Assembly: GCA_021018995.1 (NCBI GenBank)
Contig: CM037590.1
Location: 85,406,097-85,470,096, forward strand
Direction: 5' to 3'
Length of the DNA: 64,000 nucleotides
Source: Chloranthus sessilifolius
Taxonomy: Eukaryota; Streptophyta; Magnoliopsida; Chloranthales; Chloranthaceae
The translations under genes were made by a program, and so were the position numbers. Positions 12,733-23,484 of this stretch are shown in pieces. Under the pieces are notes generated by a model. It was not told the DNA's origin. It was given only the letters and a program-made list of their open reading frames with translations, and made no database searches. The number at the start of each line of letters is the position of its first letter. The first letter of the stretch is position 1.

Positions 12733-13098
12733 CCCTCTATATATATATGGGAAGCATACAAAGAATTAGAATCTCTAATTCATTCCTTCTCTCTCAACCG
12801 TCGCTCTCTTGTTCTCCCTTTTCAGTAAAAACTCCGACAGCACTATCAATTTACACCTCCTCTCTCATCGGATCTTTATCGGGTTTTACTGCAAAACAAC
12901 ACCGCAGGTTTCAATCTTTCATATCAGTGACCGTGTATCTTGTTTTGAAGCCTAATCTCCCCCATCAAGGCTTCTCGTCCCTACAACCGATCCATTGTAA
13001 GAAAAGATCCTCGCAAAATAACTCGGGCAAATCGTCACTCGAATTCAATCTCCGTCAAACCAAATCGCCGTGAGAAATTATTCACGCTTCAACAGGTG
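12733..13098 (+). promoter_or_regulatory. Promoter/leader-like segment with TATA and splice donor, orphan
   Basis: A TATA run (CTATATATATATGGG, about 12736-12750) is followed by a pyrimidine-rich leader (TTCCTTCTCTCTCAACCG) and, after about 350 bp, a good splice-donor context CAACAG|GTGGGT near 13095. An ATG frame of 108 codons (12747-13073) lies inside but has no recognisable domain and overlaps the TATA run. I read it as the leader of a transposable element rather than a gene. The palindrome array begins about 100 bp downstream. Confidence 0.4.
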
Positions 13099-13189
13099 GG
13101 TGCCTCTAAATCCATCTTAAATTATTCAGTATTTTCAAATAGAAGAAGCCCTAAATAAATCCTAAAAGAAATCGGGAAGAACAAAACCT

Positions 13190-13600
13190 TAAGCAGCGTT
13201 GAAAATCTCGACTTGTGCTTGAAATTATAATTTGGACCAGTCGAGATGATATTTTATAGAGAACTTTATCCTCTGTGTGATCTCGACCGGTCGAAAATCA
13301 ATTTCGACCAGTCGAGACTACTATTCTTCGCAATTTCTCAGAAGACTTGACCGGTCTAAAATCCATTTCGACCATTCGAGTTCTGTTTCTTCAGAACTAT
13401 CTTTCCCTAAATCTCGACTAGTCGAAAATTAGATTCAACTGGTCTAGATTATATTCTGTAAAGGACTTTGTCCTCTATTTCATCTCGACCAGTCGAAACC
13501 ACAACTCGATCGGTCAGTTTTTATAGAAAATCTCTCTTCCTCTCATCTCGACCGATCGAGATCCATTTTCGACCAGTCGAGATGGACAGTTTTCAGAATT
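13190..13600. repeat. Tandem array of GACCGGTC/GACCAGTC palindromes
   Basis: About six units of 63-70 bp each carry two dyads on either side of a short A/T spacer, in the pattern CTCGACCGGTCGAAAAT then TTTCGACCAGTCGAGA. Unit starts are near 13279, 13348, 13414, 13483 and 13546, with a decayed first unit near 13205. The linkers share AACTTTATCCTCTGTG-type text. A weakly open 123-codon frame at 13468-13839 runs through the array and is judged non-coding. Confidence 0.8.
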
Positions 13601-13839
13601 ATTTTTCCTTACGATTTGATTTCGAGTTTCTTTTCACTGGGATATCAGATTTAAGCGAAACAAGACTCGATCTTAATAGTTTTTGGACCTTCCGGACACA
13701 ATGGGAATATTTGTTACCTCTTTTAAGACTCCTACAGCCCTTGAATGGACACGTGTCCTTCTTTAGGATTCGAAATATGATCGAACGTTTTAGCAATCAA
13801 TCACCAAGATTCCTAGACACAACTAACCCCAATGAATAG

Positions 13840-14102
13840 TATTTAGATTCAATCATAAAGTAAATATATTGAAATAAATTTTTTCACTATTTTCACTCAA
13901 TGCTTCATATTTTATGTTCCATGTTGATTTTCTTTATGAATATGCAATGTTTAGGGTGCATGCTGTAATTTATGTCTGATATATACTTCACCATCATCAC
14001 GTGACATTTATCATATAGAAAACAAAGTAAGGGCATGAGCATGATAAGTCAAAAATTAAGACATGACACATGACATAAGCCTTCGTCATAGTGGGATTTT
14101 GT
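13840..14102. other. Short non-coding spacer
   Basis: AT-rich sequence with no recognisable feature, between the palindrome array and the LTR-like block. Confidence 0.4.
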
Positions 14103-14464
14103 TGTGATTTTAAATGTGTTTTACTCGTAAGCGCACGAATCGATTTGCAGTCAGTAGGTGAAGAGTACGAGATCGTTCCCATGAGGATTGGTCAAAATAT
14201 TCAAAAGAGGAAATAGTAATTAATAAAGAAATTATCACAGATCTAACACAATATTTAACTAGTTTAAAGATTCTGAGAGTTTGATGGATGAGATAAGTAT
14301 TAACAATAAATTGAAATTTAAATAGATGATAAAAGATAAGGATTGGGATACTCCCATCGTAGGTTTATCACTTGTGCAATATAAATCTGTGGATTAAGAT
14401 ATGAAATGATCAAAAGATATCTAAGAAGAAGCACCAACCCCAAACACACGAGTTCTAAAATGCA

Positions 14465-14765
14465 GATCTGAGATTACGAGGATGTATGATTAACATCCCA
14501 TGAGTATATGACTAACGCTCACACCTCAGACAATATTCAGAACCTAATTTCTAGGTAAATTCCAAATTGTCCATCTAAGATCAAGGAGATATATGATTAA
14601 CATCCCATAAGTGTATGATTAACACTCACACCTCGGATGGTAATTGGAACTTACCACTGGGTAAAGTCACACTACCAATTTTAGATCACGGAGATATATG
14701 ATTAACATCTCATGAGTGTATGATTAACACTCACACCTCAGACGATAGTAAAACTTAACTCCGAG
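14465..14765. repeat. Tandem repeat of about 110 bp, three units
   Basis: Three successive units contain ATATGATTAACATCCCATGA followed by GTGTATGATTAACACTCACA and CCTCAGACGATA. They begin near 14477, 14588 and 14694. The phrase GATTAACA is used twice per unit. Confidence 0.75.
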
Positions 14766-15311
14766 ATGAGCAATAATTAGGATAAAATTATTATTGTAAG
14801 GCTGAGATCATAGGGCATGATTAGCTCCTAGATCTCAGACTGTAATCAGATTTTATCCCTATCAATAATAACATTAAGGCCCTTTAAACGAATCTAACAT
14901 CTCAATCACAAATTTGTATTACTATAAATGACTACCTTGGATGGGGTTCATTAGATCCCCAACCTTAATGGAACTAGTCACACATAATGAAATTAAATAG
15001 CATGATTAAAAAGTAAATCGACATAAACAATAAAATACTGTGCAGAGCTTTAATTAAATCCCGATGAAAACTTTAATTCCAATCTTTTAATCCAACAGGT
15101 ACAATGATTTTTCAAATGCAAAAATGAAAAACTAATCTCAATCTTACGCCTAGAAAAATGAATAAAAAACTAAACTCTGCCACCTCCAGACTGAATGCCC
15201 TAGAAAACTCAAAAGCTAAAAACAACCATGAAAAAAGGAGAGGATCGCTCCGAATCGTCAAAGATTTTTCTTAAATATCTTTTCGAGTTCAGAATTCAAA
15301 TTTTGAACTTA

Positions 15312-15423
15312 GTCGATTGATTGACTTAAGTGGTCGATCAATCGACCAGATTTGGTTTTGAATTTGAATCTAAAACTTATGTTGTTATGTCGATGCATCG
15401 ACCTTGGGGGTCGATTGATCGAC
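15312..15423. promoter_or_regulatory. Cluster of four GTCGATNNATCGAC dyads
   Basis: Copies lie at 15312-15325 (one mismatch), 15333-15346, 15389-15402 and 15410-15423. GTCGATGCATCGAC at 15389 is a perfect palindrome; the next is perfect apart from the two central bases. They sit in the presumed U3 of the LTR-like block. The role is unknown. Confidence 0.6.
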
Positions 15424-15639
15424 ATAACAGAATAGTTAGGGTTTGCTTCAGTGTTTCGGTGTTTGTTAACTTTGCATTCTTTTATACTCCTTAATGCATC
15501 CAATGACCAATTTTATCTGAAACCCAGAAAACTTCACAAATTTCATTAGATAGCCTTCATTGGATGGCTAAATATAGGTCTTTAGGGATGAAATATTATC
15601 ATATTTCACTACTCATCAAATTTCTTTCACGGTCATGTG

Positions 15640-17064
15640 AAACTTGGAATGCAGGTGTCCATGTACGGATGTAACTCCTCTATGGTAGTATGAGATGTCA
15701 TACGAAGTACATCCAGATTACTATGAAACTCGACCATAGAAAGCATGATTTATTGAAGCCTATCGCATGTTCTAATTAAGTTTTAAGAAAATATGAAATA
15801 TTAATATGTTAAAATACGAGATGTTAAGAAAGTGGGGATTTAAGCCCACGCAAATATGAAATTTAGGATGGGGACGACAAACGTAACGCCCATGCCAGAA
15901 ACAAAATTGAGATGGGGACGGCGAACGTAACGCCCATCCCAGAAATAAAATCGGGGTAGGGACCTAAGCCCAGAACCGAATAATGATATGATATGATAAG
16001 ACATGATATGAAGGTCAGGTGAATAGGAATTATTTTTTACACGTTTCATGCCTTACGAGTCACTGTAAGGGTCCAACGTCTGCAGCCGAGACGAGTCTTA
16101 AGGACAATATGTTAGCTTTGTCTCAAACTAATGGAACATTATGGTTACTATGCATGTAATCTTATCTGGCTGGATAGTGGTTTATGTTATAATATGGAGG
16201 TTAGGGGGTTATCTATACGTGAATCTCGCTTTGTATGCTCGAACAGCGGCCCTTACACAAGTCGTTTAAGTAAGATAAGTAAGATACGAAGTACGTTGTA
16301 TAGGCATATGAAGTAATAACAAGACTTCCGATATGTCACGTAAGATAAGTTGATGAAACAGAAAGCTAAGAAATAAGAAATAAAAGCATCATGCACATTT
16401 CATTCTATGATATGCCTTTTAGTTTGATATAATATGCTATAAGGTTTGAATCTTTTTTACATCATGTAGTAATGTTTGGTTTATTTTAAAATATATCGCA
16501 ACTCAAGCGATTGCACACATAATCACCTGGGTAAGTTATGGTGGATCGATTGTGCAACCCATTGAGTTTACGCGAGTGAGTAAACTTACCCCCCTTCTAA
16601 AATCTAACACTTTCAGGTGAGGACTCTGATCATCCTGCTTATGATGACATGGAGGAGGCTTATGTAGATGAGGATGCTGGCTGCCAGATGGATGGGGGCA
16701 TAGATCCAACAGATTTCAACAACCCTTGAGTGCCCTTTTAGCTCTAGACTTTTATTTTTTTCAGAGACATTTTTTGTTCTTTTGAGACTTCTTGTGAGTT
16801 TATGTTTGGGACTATTTTTACCCTATGTAAAATTTTATTTACTTTATATCTTAGATGCATGGCTAGGAATTTACCTTAATTTATCGCCTACGCTTTCCAC
16901 AGTTATTTTTAAGTCATTAAATGCAATATTTTAAATGCCTCAATCTATATGCTAAGTCAAATTCTGGATTATGTGTATGTCCGCTTATCGCCTTAACAAA
17001 TATGTAGTGTCATAATATGAGATTCTAAGCTCTCGAGATCGGGTAAGAATTTTGGGTCGTGACA
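15640..17064 (-). repeat. Chromovirus-type LTR remnant, minus orientation
   Basis: Read on the minus strand it begins TGTCACGACCCAAAATTC at 17064, the usual start of one group of plant gypsy LTRs. The left limit is not defined. It includes two tandem 46-bp units (15870-15958, each with AACGTAACGCCCAT), a stretch with GTAACCTTATCTGG-type text, and a GAGGACTCTGATCATCC block. Open frames here (15840-16049, 16131-16316) are not credible genes. Confidence 0.5.
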
Positions 17065-17299
17065 CTCATAATAAGTTCATGAGATTGACTGAAGTTCTGC
17101 AACATGTCACCCCCTTGGGTCAGTCTCTCTTAGCATAAATATTAAAGCCTTGGACGTGCAAAACTATTTGGAAGCACACGAATCTCTGAAAGTATGTTTT
17201 TGACATTTCATTAATTTGGTGTTAAAAAATACTATATAAAACATCTATTCTATTTTGGTAGAGAAATTGATCCATGCACCCCAGGTGGAACCTAATACC
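17065..17299. other. Non-coding spacer
   Basis: No feature recognised beyond AT-rich sequence. It ends with the left copy of the CCTAATACC direct repeat (17291-17299). Confidence 0.35.
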
Positions 17300-17587
17300 G
17301 AGTGTCAATGCAAGGGATCGGTATCAGTTATCGGTCTGTGGAGGACTGATACACATCGGCCAATAAATATCGGCTGATACTGATACGTATAGCCCATAAT
17401 AAAAATAAAAAATAAAAAGAGAGGTATCGGCCGATTACTATTATGTATCGGCCAATACCTGATACATATCGGCCAATATGGAGACCGATCCCGATATAGT
17501 GTCGGGGCTGATACGTATCAATTGGCCAAAAAATCGATGCGTCTCGCCGATATCTATCGGTATTGGTCCATACTTGATCATACCTTG
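17300..17587. mobile_element. MITE-like element rich in TATCGGCC
   Basis: The unit is flanked by an exact 9-bp direct repeat CCTAATACC (17291-17299 and 17588-17596). Near its ends are CAAGGGATCGGTATCA and, inverted, CAAGGTATGATCA. The interior is made of alternating GTATCGGCCAATA-type words. The CAAGGATC-like ends resemble the MITEs at 28345 and 37514, so a hAT-type origin is inferred. Confidence 0.5.
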
Positions 17588-17645
17588 CCTAATACCAACT
17601 CTATATTCAATATAAAGGTTAAGAGAGACCAAAACAAGATCTATA

Positions 17646-17655
17646 AAATATATAT

Positions 17656-17716
<61 letters not shown>
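17646..17716. repeat. (TA)n microsatellite
   Basis: Alternating TA with two early CATA interruptions over about 71 bp. It creates Tyr/Ile-repeat open frames on both strands that are not genes. Confidence 0.95.
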
Positions 17717-17718
<2 letters not shown>

Positions 17719-18677
17719 TACATGGTATAGTTAGGGATGAAAGTTCGGTGTACCGAACCGATACCAATTTTTTCAGTTTTATGTTCGATTCAGCCTGAAT
17801 TGAAACTGAACCAAAATGAATCGGTTCGGTAATTCATTTTTTCAAAACCGAACTGAAATCAAAATCCAAAAATTGAGGGGATGTGATGACGAGAAAACTG
17901 AAAAAATCGACGAAAAACCAAAAAATCGTAAAAGCTGAGAAAATACATAAAAAAATAGTAAAAATAATGAAACCGAACCGAAATGGAATCAGTTCTGTTT
18001 GGGTCAGTCTGAGTCAGTTTTCGGGTACGTTTGGTTCGCTCGGTTTTGGGTTATGTTTGGGGATTCGGGTCAATGCTTGCATCCCAAGGTACAGTAGAGA
18101 TTCAATCGGATGGATCTCTTCTAGTCCTACGTCAAACTCCTGTGTAAATAGTCAACTCTCAAGAGGTGTGCAGCTACTTATAAACATGCAAATTAGTTAA
18201 AGTAAGCCTTTGCCTTATCACTGATTTGGTATTAAAAAGTTTTCCTTTATTTTCGAAAGTTCACAGGGGGAAGGGAGATTGACCCATGACTAATGCAACT
18301 CTACATATAATATAAATTCAAGAGAGACCCAAAACACCATAAATAAATAAAAATATGTAAATGGTAAATTAGATACCAGCGCTAGTATTGATTTCCTGTC
18401 AAAATAGTCTAAGGTTCGGGAGGTGCACAGATATTTATGAGTACGTAAATTAGTGAAAATATACTTTTTGATCTTTCATGGATTTGATGTTAAGAAAATA
18501 TTTGTTCATATTAATTAAAAGGTAATATTTTCTCATTTTTAAAAGTTCATAAAGGGAGATTTACATAAACCACCCCGTCAACAGTACCATTACTAACTCT
18601 AGATACTGTACATAGAATATGAAGGTTACGAGAGACCCAAAATACAATAAAGAACAAAAGAAACTTAAATAATATAA
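17717..18677. other. Non-coding sequence with CCGAACCGAA-type words
   Basis: The first part is built from GAACCGAA / TTCGGTT words typical of some plant hAT-related MITEs. The rest is AT-rich with repeated GAGAGACCCAAAA phrases (about 18330 and 18620). No gene is seen. Confidence 0.35.
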
Positions 18678-20465
18678 GGCTGCCTTTGGGGACCGTCATT
18701 TGACGGGGTAAAATTGGATTTGAGCAGCTGGATTTCAAATACAACGTTTGGAAACATTATATAATCATTGGATTTGGATTTGAAATAAGGGCACTATAAA
18801 AAATAATGCCTCAAAAACAAATTTTTTAGTAAATAAGGCTCAACTTCAAACGTTTTAAAAAAATTGTGTTTCCACGGATTTTGAAGCTTCAGAAAACTGT
18901 GCAATTACAGTTCTTTTACAAATATTAAAAAAAAAAACAGTGCTTTCACGATTTTCTGAAATTTCAAACTCCATAAAAACTCCGATTTTCTAAAAAATTT
19001 GAAGTCGGTCATTTTTGCTAAAAAGTTTATTTTTGAGACATGTTTTTCTAAGTATCCCTTAGAAATAATCCCACGTAATTTCCAAAATTTCGCAACAGTT
19101 AAAGTGAGGGCATTTGAAATAACGCCTCTAAGAGTTACTTTAAATCCAACCTCGGATCGATCGTGATTTGACAGAACTCTCTCTTCCCTACAACCCTTCT
19201 GTCACTGCTCGTCTCTCGTCAAAAGTATATTAGTTTCTGTTTTATTGAGCGGATTGGCCAAAATTGCACCCGAACTGAAATTTATTGGTTTCGATTTCGG
19301 TTAACCAAAATCTGCAATGAGTGAAAGCCAATCAAACCGAACCAATCAATTTCCATTTGGTACGGTTCAATTCACTTACAATTTTTTATATATATTTTTT
19401 ATTTTTTTCAGTTTTTCAGTTTTCTTCTTGCTTTTTCTGTTTGTTGTAGGCTTTCTCCCTCTGCTCAACTGGTTTTCGGTTTTTGCCACCCTGCAACCAA
19501 ACTGATCCAAGATCGGTTTCGATTTTGCATTGGTTTTGGTTCAGTTTCTAGTCGACTTTTTTCGATTCTGTTTTGTCCTCTTGCGGTTTTTGGTTTTTTT
19601 TTCCTCCCCTAAGCTCCACACGTAATTCCTTCCAATAGGGATGCATGCTTTGAACGGAAACCTGAAATTGAATTGCAAACTGAGCGAATCGAACTGGCCC
19701 GAAAACAGATCCAGACCAATCTGAGAATCGAACTGGCCCGAAAACAGATCCAGACCAACCCGAACAGATTAAGTCCGAAAACAGATCCAGACCAATCTGA
19801 GAATCGAACTGGCCCGAAAACAGATCCAGACCAACCCGAACAGAATCTCTAGTGCAATACGGTTCAGATTTTGGCTCAGTTCGGATCGGTTTTGAGTGGC
19901 AAAAACTGAAAAGTGAAGAGGAGATGATAAAATTGAAAGAAAATTAAAATAAATCGAAAAACTAAATATTCAGGTTTCGATTCTATTTCGGTTTGGTAAA
20001 CCGAATCTGCATCCCTCCTTAGTGGACGGTATTGATTAAGTCCGATTTCATTACCAACCCAATTTGTGCTCGACCCGACGCGACCTAGCCTTAGTTGACA
20101 CAATCCAACCCGTCCCCATTTTTTCCCGAGCCGACCTAATCTCTTAGTGAACTCGACCTGACCTGTCTAGACGATTCAAGTTTATATGCCTGACCCGATA
20201 AAAAATTCAGCTCGCGTGGATGGGGTATTGGGTTGTCCATAGCATTTACAATCCTATTTGTGATTCACATATACTAAAATTTTGCTTACTAGAATCTAAT
20301 TTTATTTTACTTTTCTAAACTTGCCTAATGAAAGATTTATAAATCCTACAAAAGAAAATCCACAGACACTCCTTAAGCATCCAAATAAGAGATTTTCAAA
20401 TAAACAATATTTTAAATCTTGAATTTGAAATTATCAAACTCAAATGTTGGTTCCCAAACGCAGCC
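18678..20465. mobile_element. 1.8 kb TIR-bounded DNA element
   Basis: Left end GGCTGCCTTTGGGGACC and right end GGTTCCCAAACGCAGCC are inverted copies with 14 of 17 bases matching. Subterminal sequence also mirrors, with GGATTTGAAAT-type text on the left and ATTTCAAATTC-type text on the right. No transposase is present. The interior includes TTCGGTT-type words at 19290-19600 and 19860-20000, a tandem repeat (19687-19850), and a stretch of CGACCCGA words (20050-20180), so other small elements have probably landed inside. No clear target duplication was found. Confidence 0.55.
19687..19850. repeat. 39-40 bp tandem repeat, about four units
   Basis: Units contain CGAAAACAGATCCAGACCAA followed alternately by TCTGAGAATCGAACTGGCC and CCCGAACAG. 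Their near identity points to recent local duplication. Confidence 0.85.
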
Positions 20466-20490
20466 GAAGGGTAAAGGTAGCCTAGTACCA

Positions 20491-20860
20491 TGGACAACCT
20501 AATTTACCTGGTCTCATACTAATTTGCAGCCACGTGGCACCCAATCATATGATCAGATGCCACAGATGGAGTAGCTCAATAATCACAATTATTTTGTAAA
20601 AAAAATTGGAATAAAAAATATAAAATCATGTGGTCAAAAGTCAATTGACGTAAAATGAATGGTAAAATCACATTTGTGTTTACTGTTCATATCTCACCAT
20701 TATTGACACCACTGACTATGTAGTTTTATATTTTCTATATTAATTTTATTTTCTAAAATAGTTATGATCATCATGTCGCTCTTATCCATAACACCTAATC
20801 ATAAGATTGGGTGTCTCATGGCTGCAAATTAGTGTGGGACCAATTAAGTTAGCTAGTCCA
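20491..20860. mobile_element. MITE with long terminal inverted repeats
   Basis: The first roughly 70 bp and the last roughly 70 bp are inverted copies. Both contain, reading inwards, TGGACNANCTAA, then TGGTCYCA, ACTAATTTGCAGCCA, and CACCCAATC followed by TATGAT. The 370-bp unit has no coding capacity. The long TIRs suggest a Mutator-like or similar MITE; no target duplication could be fixed. Confidence 0.7.
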
Positions 20861-20934
20861 TTTTATCGGTTGCCTATACCCGAGAACAAACCCTAGGTCC
20901 CCGGGTCGATATCCTTATGCCAAAGTAGTAATTA

Positions 20935-21071
20935 CACTACAAAAAATAAGACTATTAGCAGCCGTCAAAATTGCCGTTGTTAACTAAAAAATTGTCGCTA
21001 ATAGTCTTAATAAATTTTTTTTTTAATAGCTATAATTTTTTGCCACCACTAATAATTTATTTTTTATAGGG
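20935..21071. mobile_element. CACTA-type MITE, copy 1
   Basis: It begins CACTACAAAAAATAAGAC, and the right end, read inverted, is CCCTATAAAAAATAAATTAT, a decayed copy of the same terminus. Interior GCCGTTGTTAACTAAAAAATT matches the MITE at 25122-25268. Flanking triplets are TTA and TAA, near the 3-bp duplication expected for CACTA elements. Confidence 0.75.
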
Positions 21072-21533
21072 TAAGTATGCTTTTCACCTTTCATTGATTT
21101 TGGTGGTAAAAAGTAGATATGCATTAAGGAAAGTTTGGCAGAGCATGATTGGCCCAAACCCCGCCAGTACATAATGCCAATTCTTAATTATAGTCACCAA
21201 AATCGCCCAAAGTTGAAAAATTCACAAATAATACGCATGGTTTGTGTATCGTATGGAATTATTTGTGATTTTTCAAAAATTCAGGAAATCCGCGGCTTTT
21301 TCAATATATAATGACTTTTTAAATTTTTTCAGACTTTTTAATCTTTTTTTATTTTTTTTCCTTTCTCAAGGCATTCCCAAATCTTTTCTGCAATTTGCAG
21401 AAGTTTTCCAAATTTCAATCTTGTCGAATTATTGCCGAACCCCAACATAAAGTTTAAGGGAGACCCAAAACATGATAAAGAAACAAAAAAATCCAAATCC
21501 TTTTATACATGCACAAAAAATTAAGAGAGATGA
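21072..21533. other. 3' flank of the SCL3-type gene
   Basis: This is the downstream side of the minus-strand gene and presumably holds its 3' UTR. No canonical AATAAA on the minus strand could be assigned with confidence. The 68-codon plus-strand frame at 21244-21450 is Phe-rich low-complexity sequence. Confidence 0.4.
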
Positions 21534-22961
21534 TCAATCATACCTCCTACATCTCCAAGCTGAAACAGAAAAAAGTGCTCTATCTTGCCAACAGATCACC
21601 AGACAACCATTCTCCTCTTTAATCTTATACCCTTCACAACCATAGCTCTGCAGCAGTCTCCTTGCTTGCAATAAACCATAGTAGCTCAAAGGAACCCTCC
21701 CAAATCCTCCATAATCAAGTCTCTGAATCCACTTCTCAAGCTTCTCATGCCTCTCCCTCCTCTCACCTCCTTCACAAGCTATAATGTTCTTTATCTCCTC
21801 CCCAAACAACATCTTCTCTACCTTCATCCTCTCTGCCGATGCCCTCGAAACCGTCAATTCCAAGCAATCAAACAGTGCTGCATAGTAGTATAGAGACTCC
21901 AACAACCTCTCCATCAATGTCGGTCCATTATGGTTGGACTCTTGTTCGGCAACAACCACGATCTTTGGTGCAAGTCCCCACAACGACGAGATGAAGCTCT
22001 CAAACTTTGCCGGCAAAGAAAATGGCGACGAGGTTGTGGAATCGGGGCTCGGGCTATACCCATTAATCAAATCTTTCTCTAGCAGTTCTCCTAAAGTACC
22101 CTGATTGATCTGAACGACTCTTTGTATGTGAACCTGATTCGAGTTCTTAGACGGAGTAGGTGTCTTCCTCACATTATTTTCGTCGTCCGAAGCGAGCAAA
22201 TAATGTAATTGTAGGACAGAGCTTATTGCTAGAGCTTCCCCAGTCTTAACCCGTAAGCTTTCCAGGTCTAGATTCTCTAATTTGCTGACAATTGGATTGA
22301 ATTGGAATGGGATATCTAATTTTTCAGCTTCCTCTATCAATCTACTGGCTGTTTGATCCAACACCTCTTTCTGTTCATGGATGCCGGTGATTCTCAAATG
22401 TGGCGGCCCTTCTGGCCTCGAGCTCAGTGTCTGTAGTAGCGCAATCCACTGTGCTGGTTCACCCGAATTGAAATCAATGATGTGGACCATTTTCTCTCCT
22501 TCAATTGCTTCCATAATTGCCTGGTTCGAGATCACGTATGCAAGTTTCAAAAATGGGCAAAGATCGAAAAACAGTCTCCGGGCAAGATATCCTTCCGATA
22601 TTGAAGAGATTCTTGTTGAATTGAGAGCTTTGTAGAGGCCAGGCCATGATTTGAGAATCCGGCCGGCAAGTGCTTCAGTGAAGTAGGACGCGATGCGTTG
22701 CATGGTGTCCCCGTCGGGGGCGGCCAAGTGCGAGATCTGCTCAAGGCCGATGTTAGCGTTTTCGAGGCTGCCAGCTGCAACCTGGGTTGCGCAATTAACG
22801 AGCAGTTGGATCAAGCAAAGGCCTCGCTCTTCGGATTGGAGTTCGCGGAGCCATGTATAGGGAGAGCCTAAGCTTGGAGAGATTTTCATAAGGGAGAAGA
22901 ATTCGAGAGGGGATGATGATGTTACGGAGGAAGAACCTTCTTCTTGTACCATGCCGCCCAT
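21534..22961 (-). CDS. SCL3: GRAS-domain transcriptional regulator, SCARECROW-LIKE 3 type
   Basis: One uninterrupted exon of 475 codons. SCL3 proteins are nuclear GRAS regulators that in Arabidopsis promote gibberellin responses by antagonising DELLA proteins and act with SHR/SCR in root endodermis; the same role here is inferred from similarity. Visible motifs: leucine-rich region I with DGDTMQRIASYFTEAL (83-98), VHIID at 159-163, PHLRITG at 187-193, leucine-rich region II (about 207-257), a Ser/Asn-rich variable loop (about 258-312), a PFYRE-type segment (about 347-396), RERHEKLEKW (402-411), and the closing SAW motif (467-469). The length matches the family. The first ATG is at 22961; a second ATG three codons on (22952) begins MVQEEGSSS and is an equally likely start. 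The frame stays open upstream to about 22997, but only through a GTG. No damage is seen. It is the only intact gene in the window. Confidence 0.95.
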   Translation of the reverse strand: MGGMVQEEGSSSVTSSSPLEFFSLMKISPSLGSPYTWLRELQSEERGLCLIQLLVNCATQVAAGSLENANIGLEQISHLAAPDGDTMQRIASYFTEALAGRILKSWPGLYKALNSTRISSISEGYLARRLFFDLCPFLKLAYVISNQAIMEAIEGEKMVHIIDFNSGEPAQWIALLQTLSSRPEGPPHLRITGIHEQKEVLDQTASRLIEEAEKLDIPFQFNPIVSKLENLDLESLRVKTGEALAISSVLQLHYLLASDDENNVRKTPTPSKNSNQVHIQRVVQINQGTLGELLEKDLINGYSPSPDSTTSSPFSLPAKFESFISSLWGLAPKIVVVAEQESNHNGPTLMERLLESLYYYAALFDCLELTVSRASAERMKVEKMLFGEEIKNIIACEGGERRERHEKLEKWIQRLDYGGFGRVPLSYYGLLQARRLLQSYGCEGYKIKEENGCLVICWQDRALFSVSAWRCRRYD

Positions 22962-23484
22962 TAAAATAGAAACCCGCTTCTTCACTTTAAGTACTATTTA
23001 TAAAAATCTATTGAATTATGGAGTGCGGCCGCAAAATTGGTTATCAGAGAAAAAGAGTGTTAGAGGAATCTGTGAAAGAGATAATTGAAGAAGATCTCCA
23101 TAAGGAAGACGCAATCTTAATTTGGTGGTGCAAGAGTTGTGAAGGAATTGGTAAAGTGGTTAGCTGATTTGGTAGAGGGGCGAGTTAGTGTAGGAGTAAT
23201 TTTTATGAGAAGGTGCATTGCTTTAGATTAGGGCAGAAGAAAAGAAGGGGAAGGTTTCTTGTTTTGAAGGATATTTCCATGGAGGGTTTTTGGACTCATC
23301 GATTTGTAGTGGTTTGGAGGGCAAAGGAATATGGAGTTTGTGTGTGCGTGTGTTTGAGAAAGAGAGAGCGGGCGAGGAGCGGGAGAGCGAGAAAGAGGGA
23401 GATCCAACCAACTCTAAACTCCACTTTATCTTCTTGTCTTTACCTGGGTGGATTGAGAATAAACAAGGCTGGCCTTGTTATATT
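22962..23484 (-). promoter_or_regulatory. 5' leader region of the SCL3-type gene
   Basis: Read on the minus strand this is a pyrimidine-rich stretch (CTCTCTTTCTC and CTCCCGCTCCTCGCC around 23350-23400) typical of plant 5' leaders, running to the ATG. A possible splice donor CCCAGGTAAAG lies near 23444, so a leader intron is possible but unproven. Plus-strand frames at 23213-23509 are mirror images of this low-complexity leader. Confidence 0.5.

Larger units (their letters stand above)
14103..15618 (-). repeat. LTR-like block, minus orientation
   Basis: It contains ACGAGATCGTTCCCATGAGG at about 14168, also found in the LTRs at 27368 and 31331 (GATAGGATCGTTCCCACGAGG). It ends ACTACTCATCA at 15618, so read on the minus strand it would begin TGATGAGTAGTG. 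No matching target duplication was found, so the limits are approximate. It carries a three-unit tandem repeat (14465-14765) and four GTCGATNNATCGAC-type dyads (15312-15423). Confidence 0.45.

Noticed and set aside
12747-13073. 108-codon ATG frame as a gene
   Set aside because: It overlaps the TATA run and leader, has no domain and leads into a donor site.
14103-15618. Solo LTR with target duplication
   Set aside because: The bases next to the proposed ends (TTTGT and AATTT) do not match, so the exact limits are left open.
17441-17767. Open frames with long Tyr/Ile repeats (also at 24798-25025 and 37076-37523)
   Set aside because: Created by TA microsatellites and the A-run.
22381-22780. 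Open frames antisense to, and in another frame of, the SCL3-type gene
   Set aside because: Shadows of a conserved coding region, with no independent motif.
22962-22985. Start of the SCL3-type gene at the GTG at 22985
   Set aside because: GTG is not a normal nuclear start in plants; ATG codons follow at 22961 and 22952.
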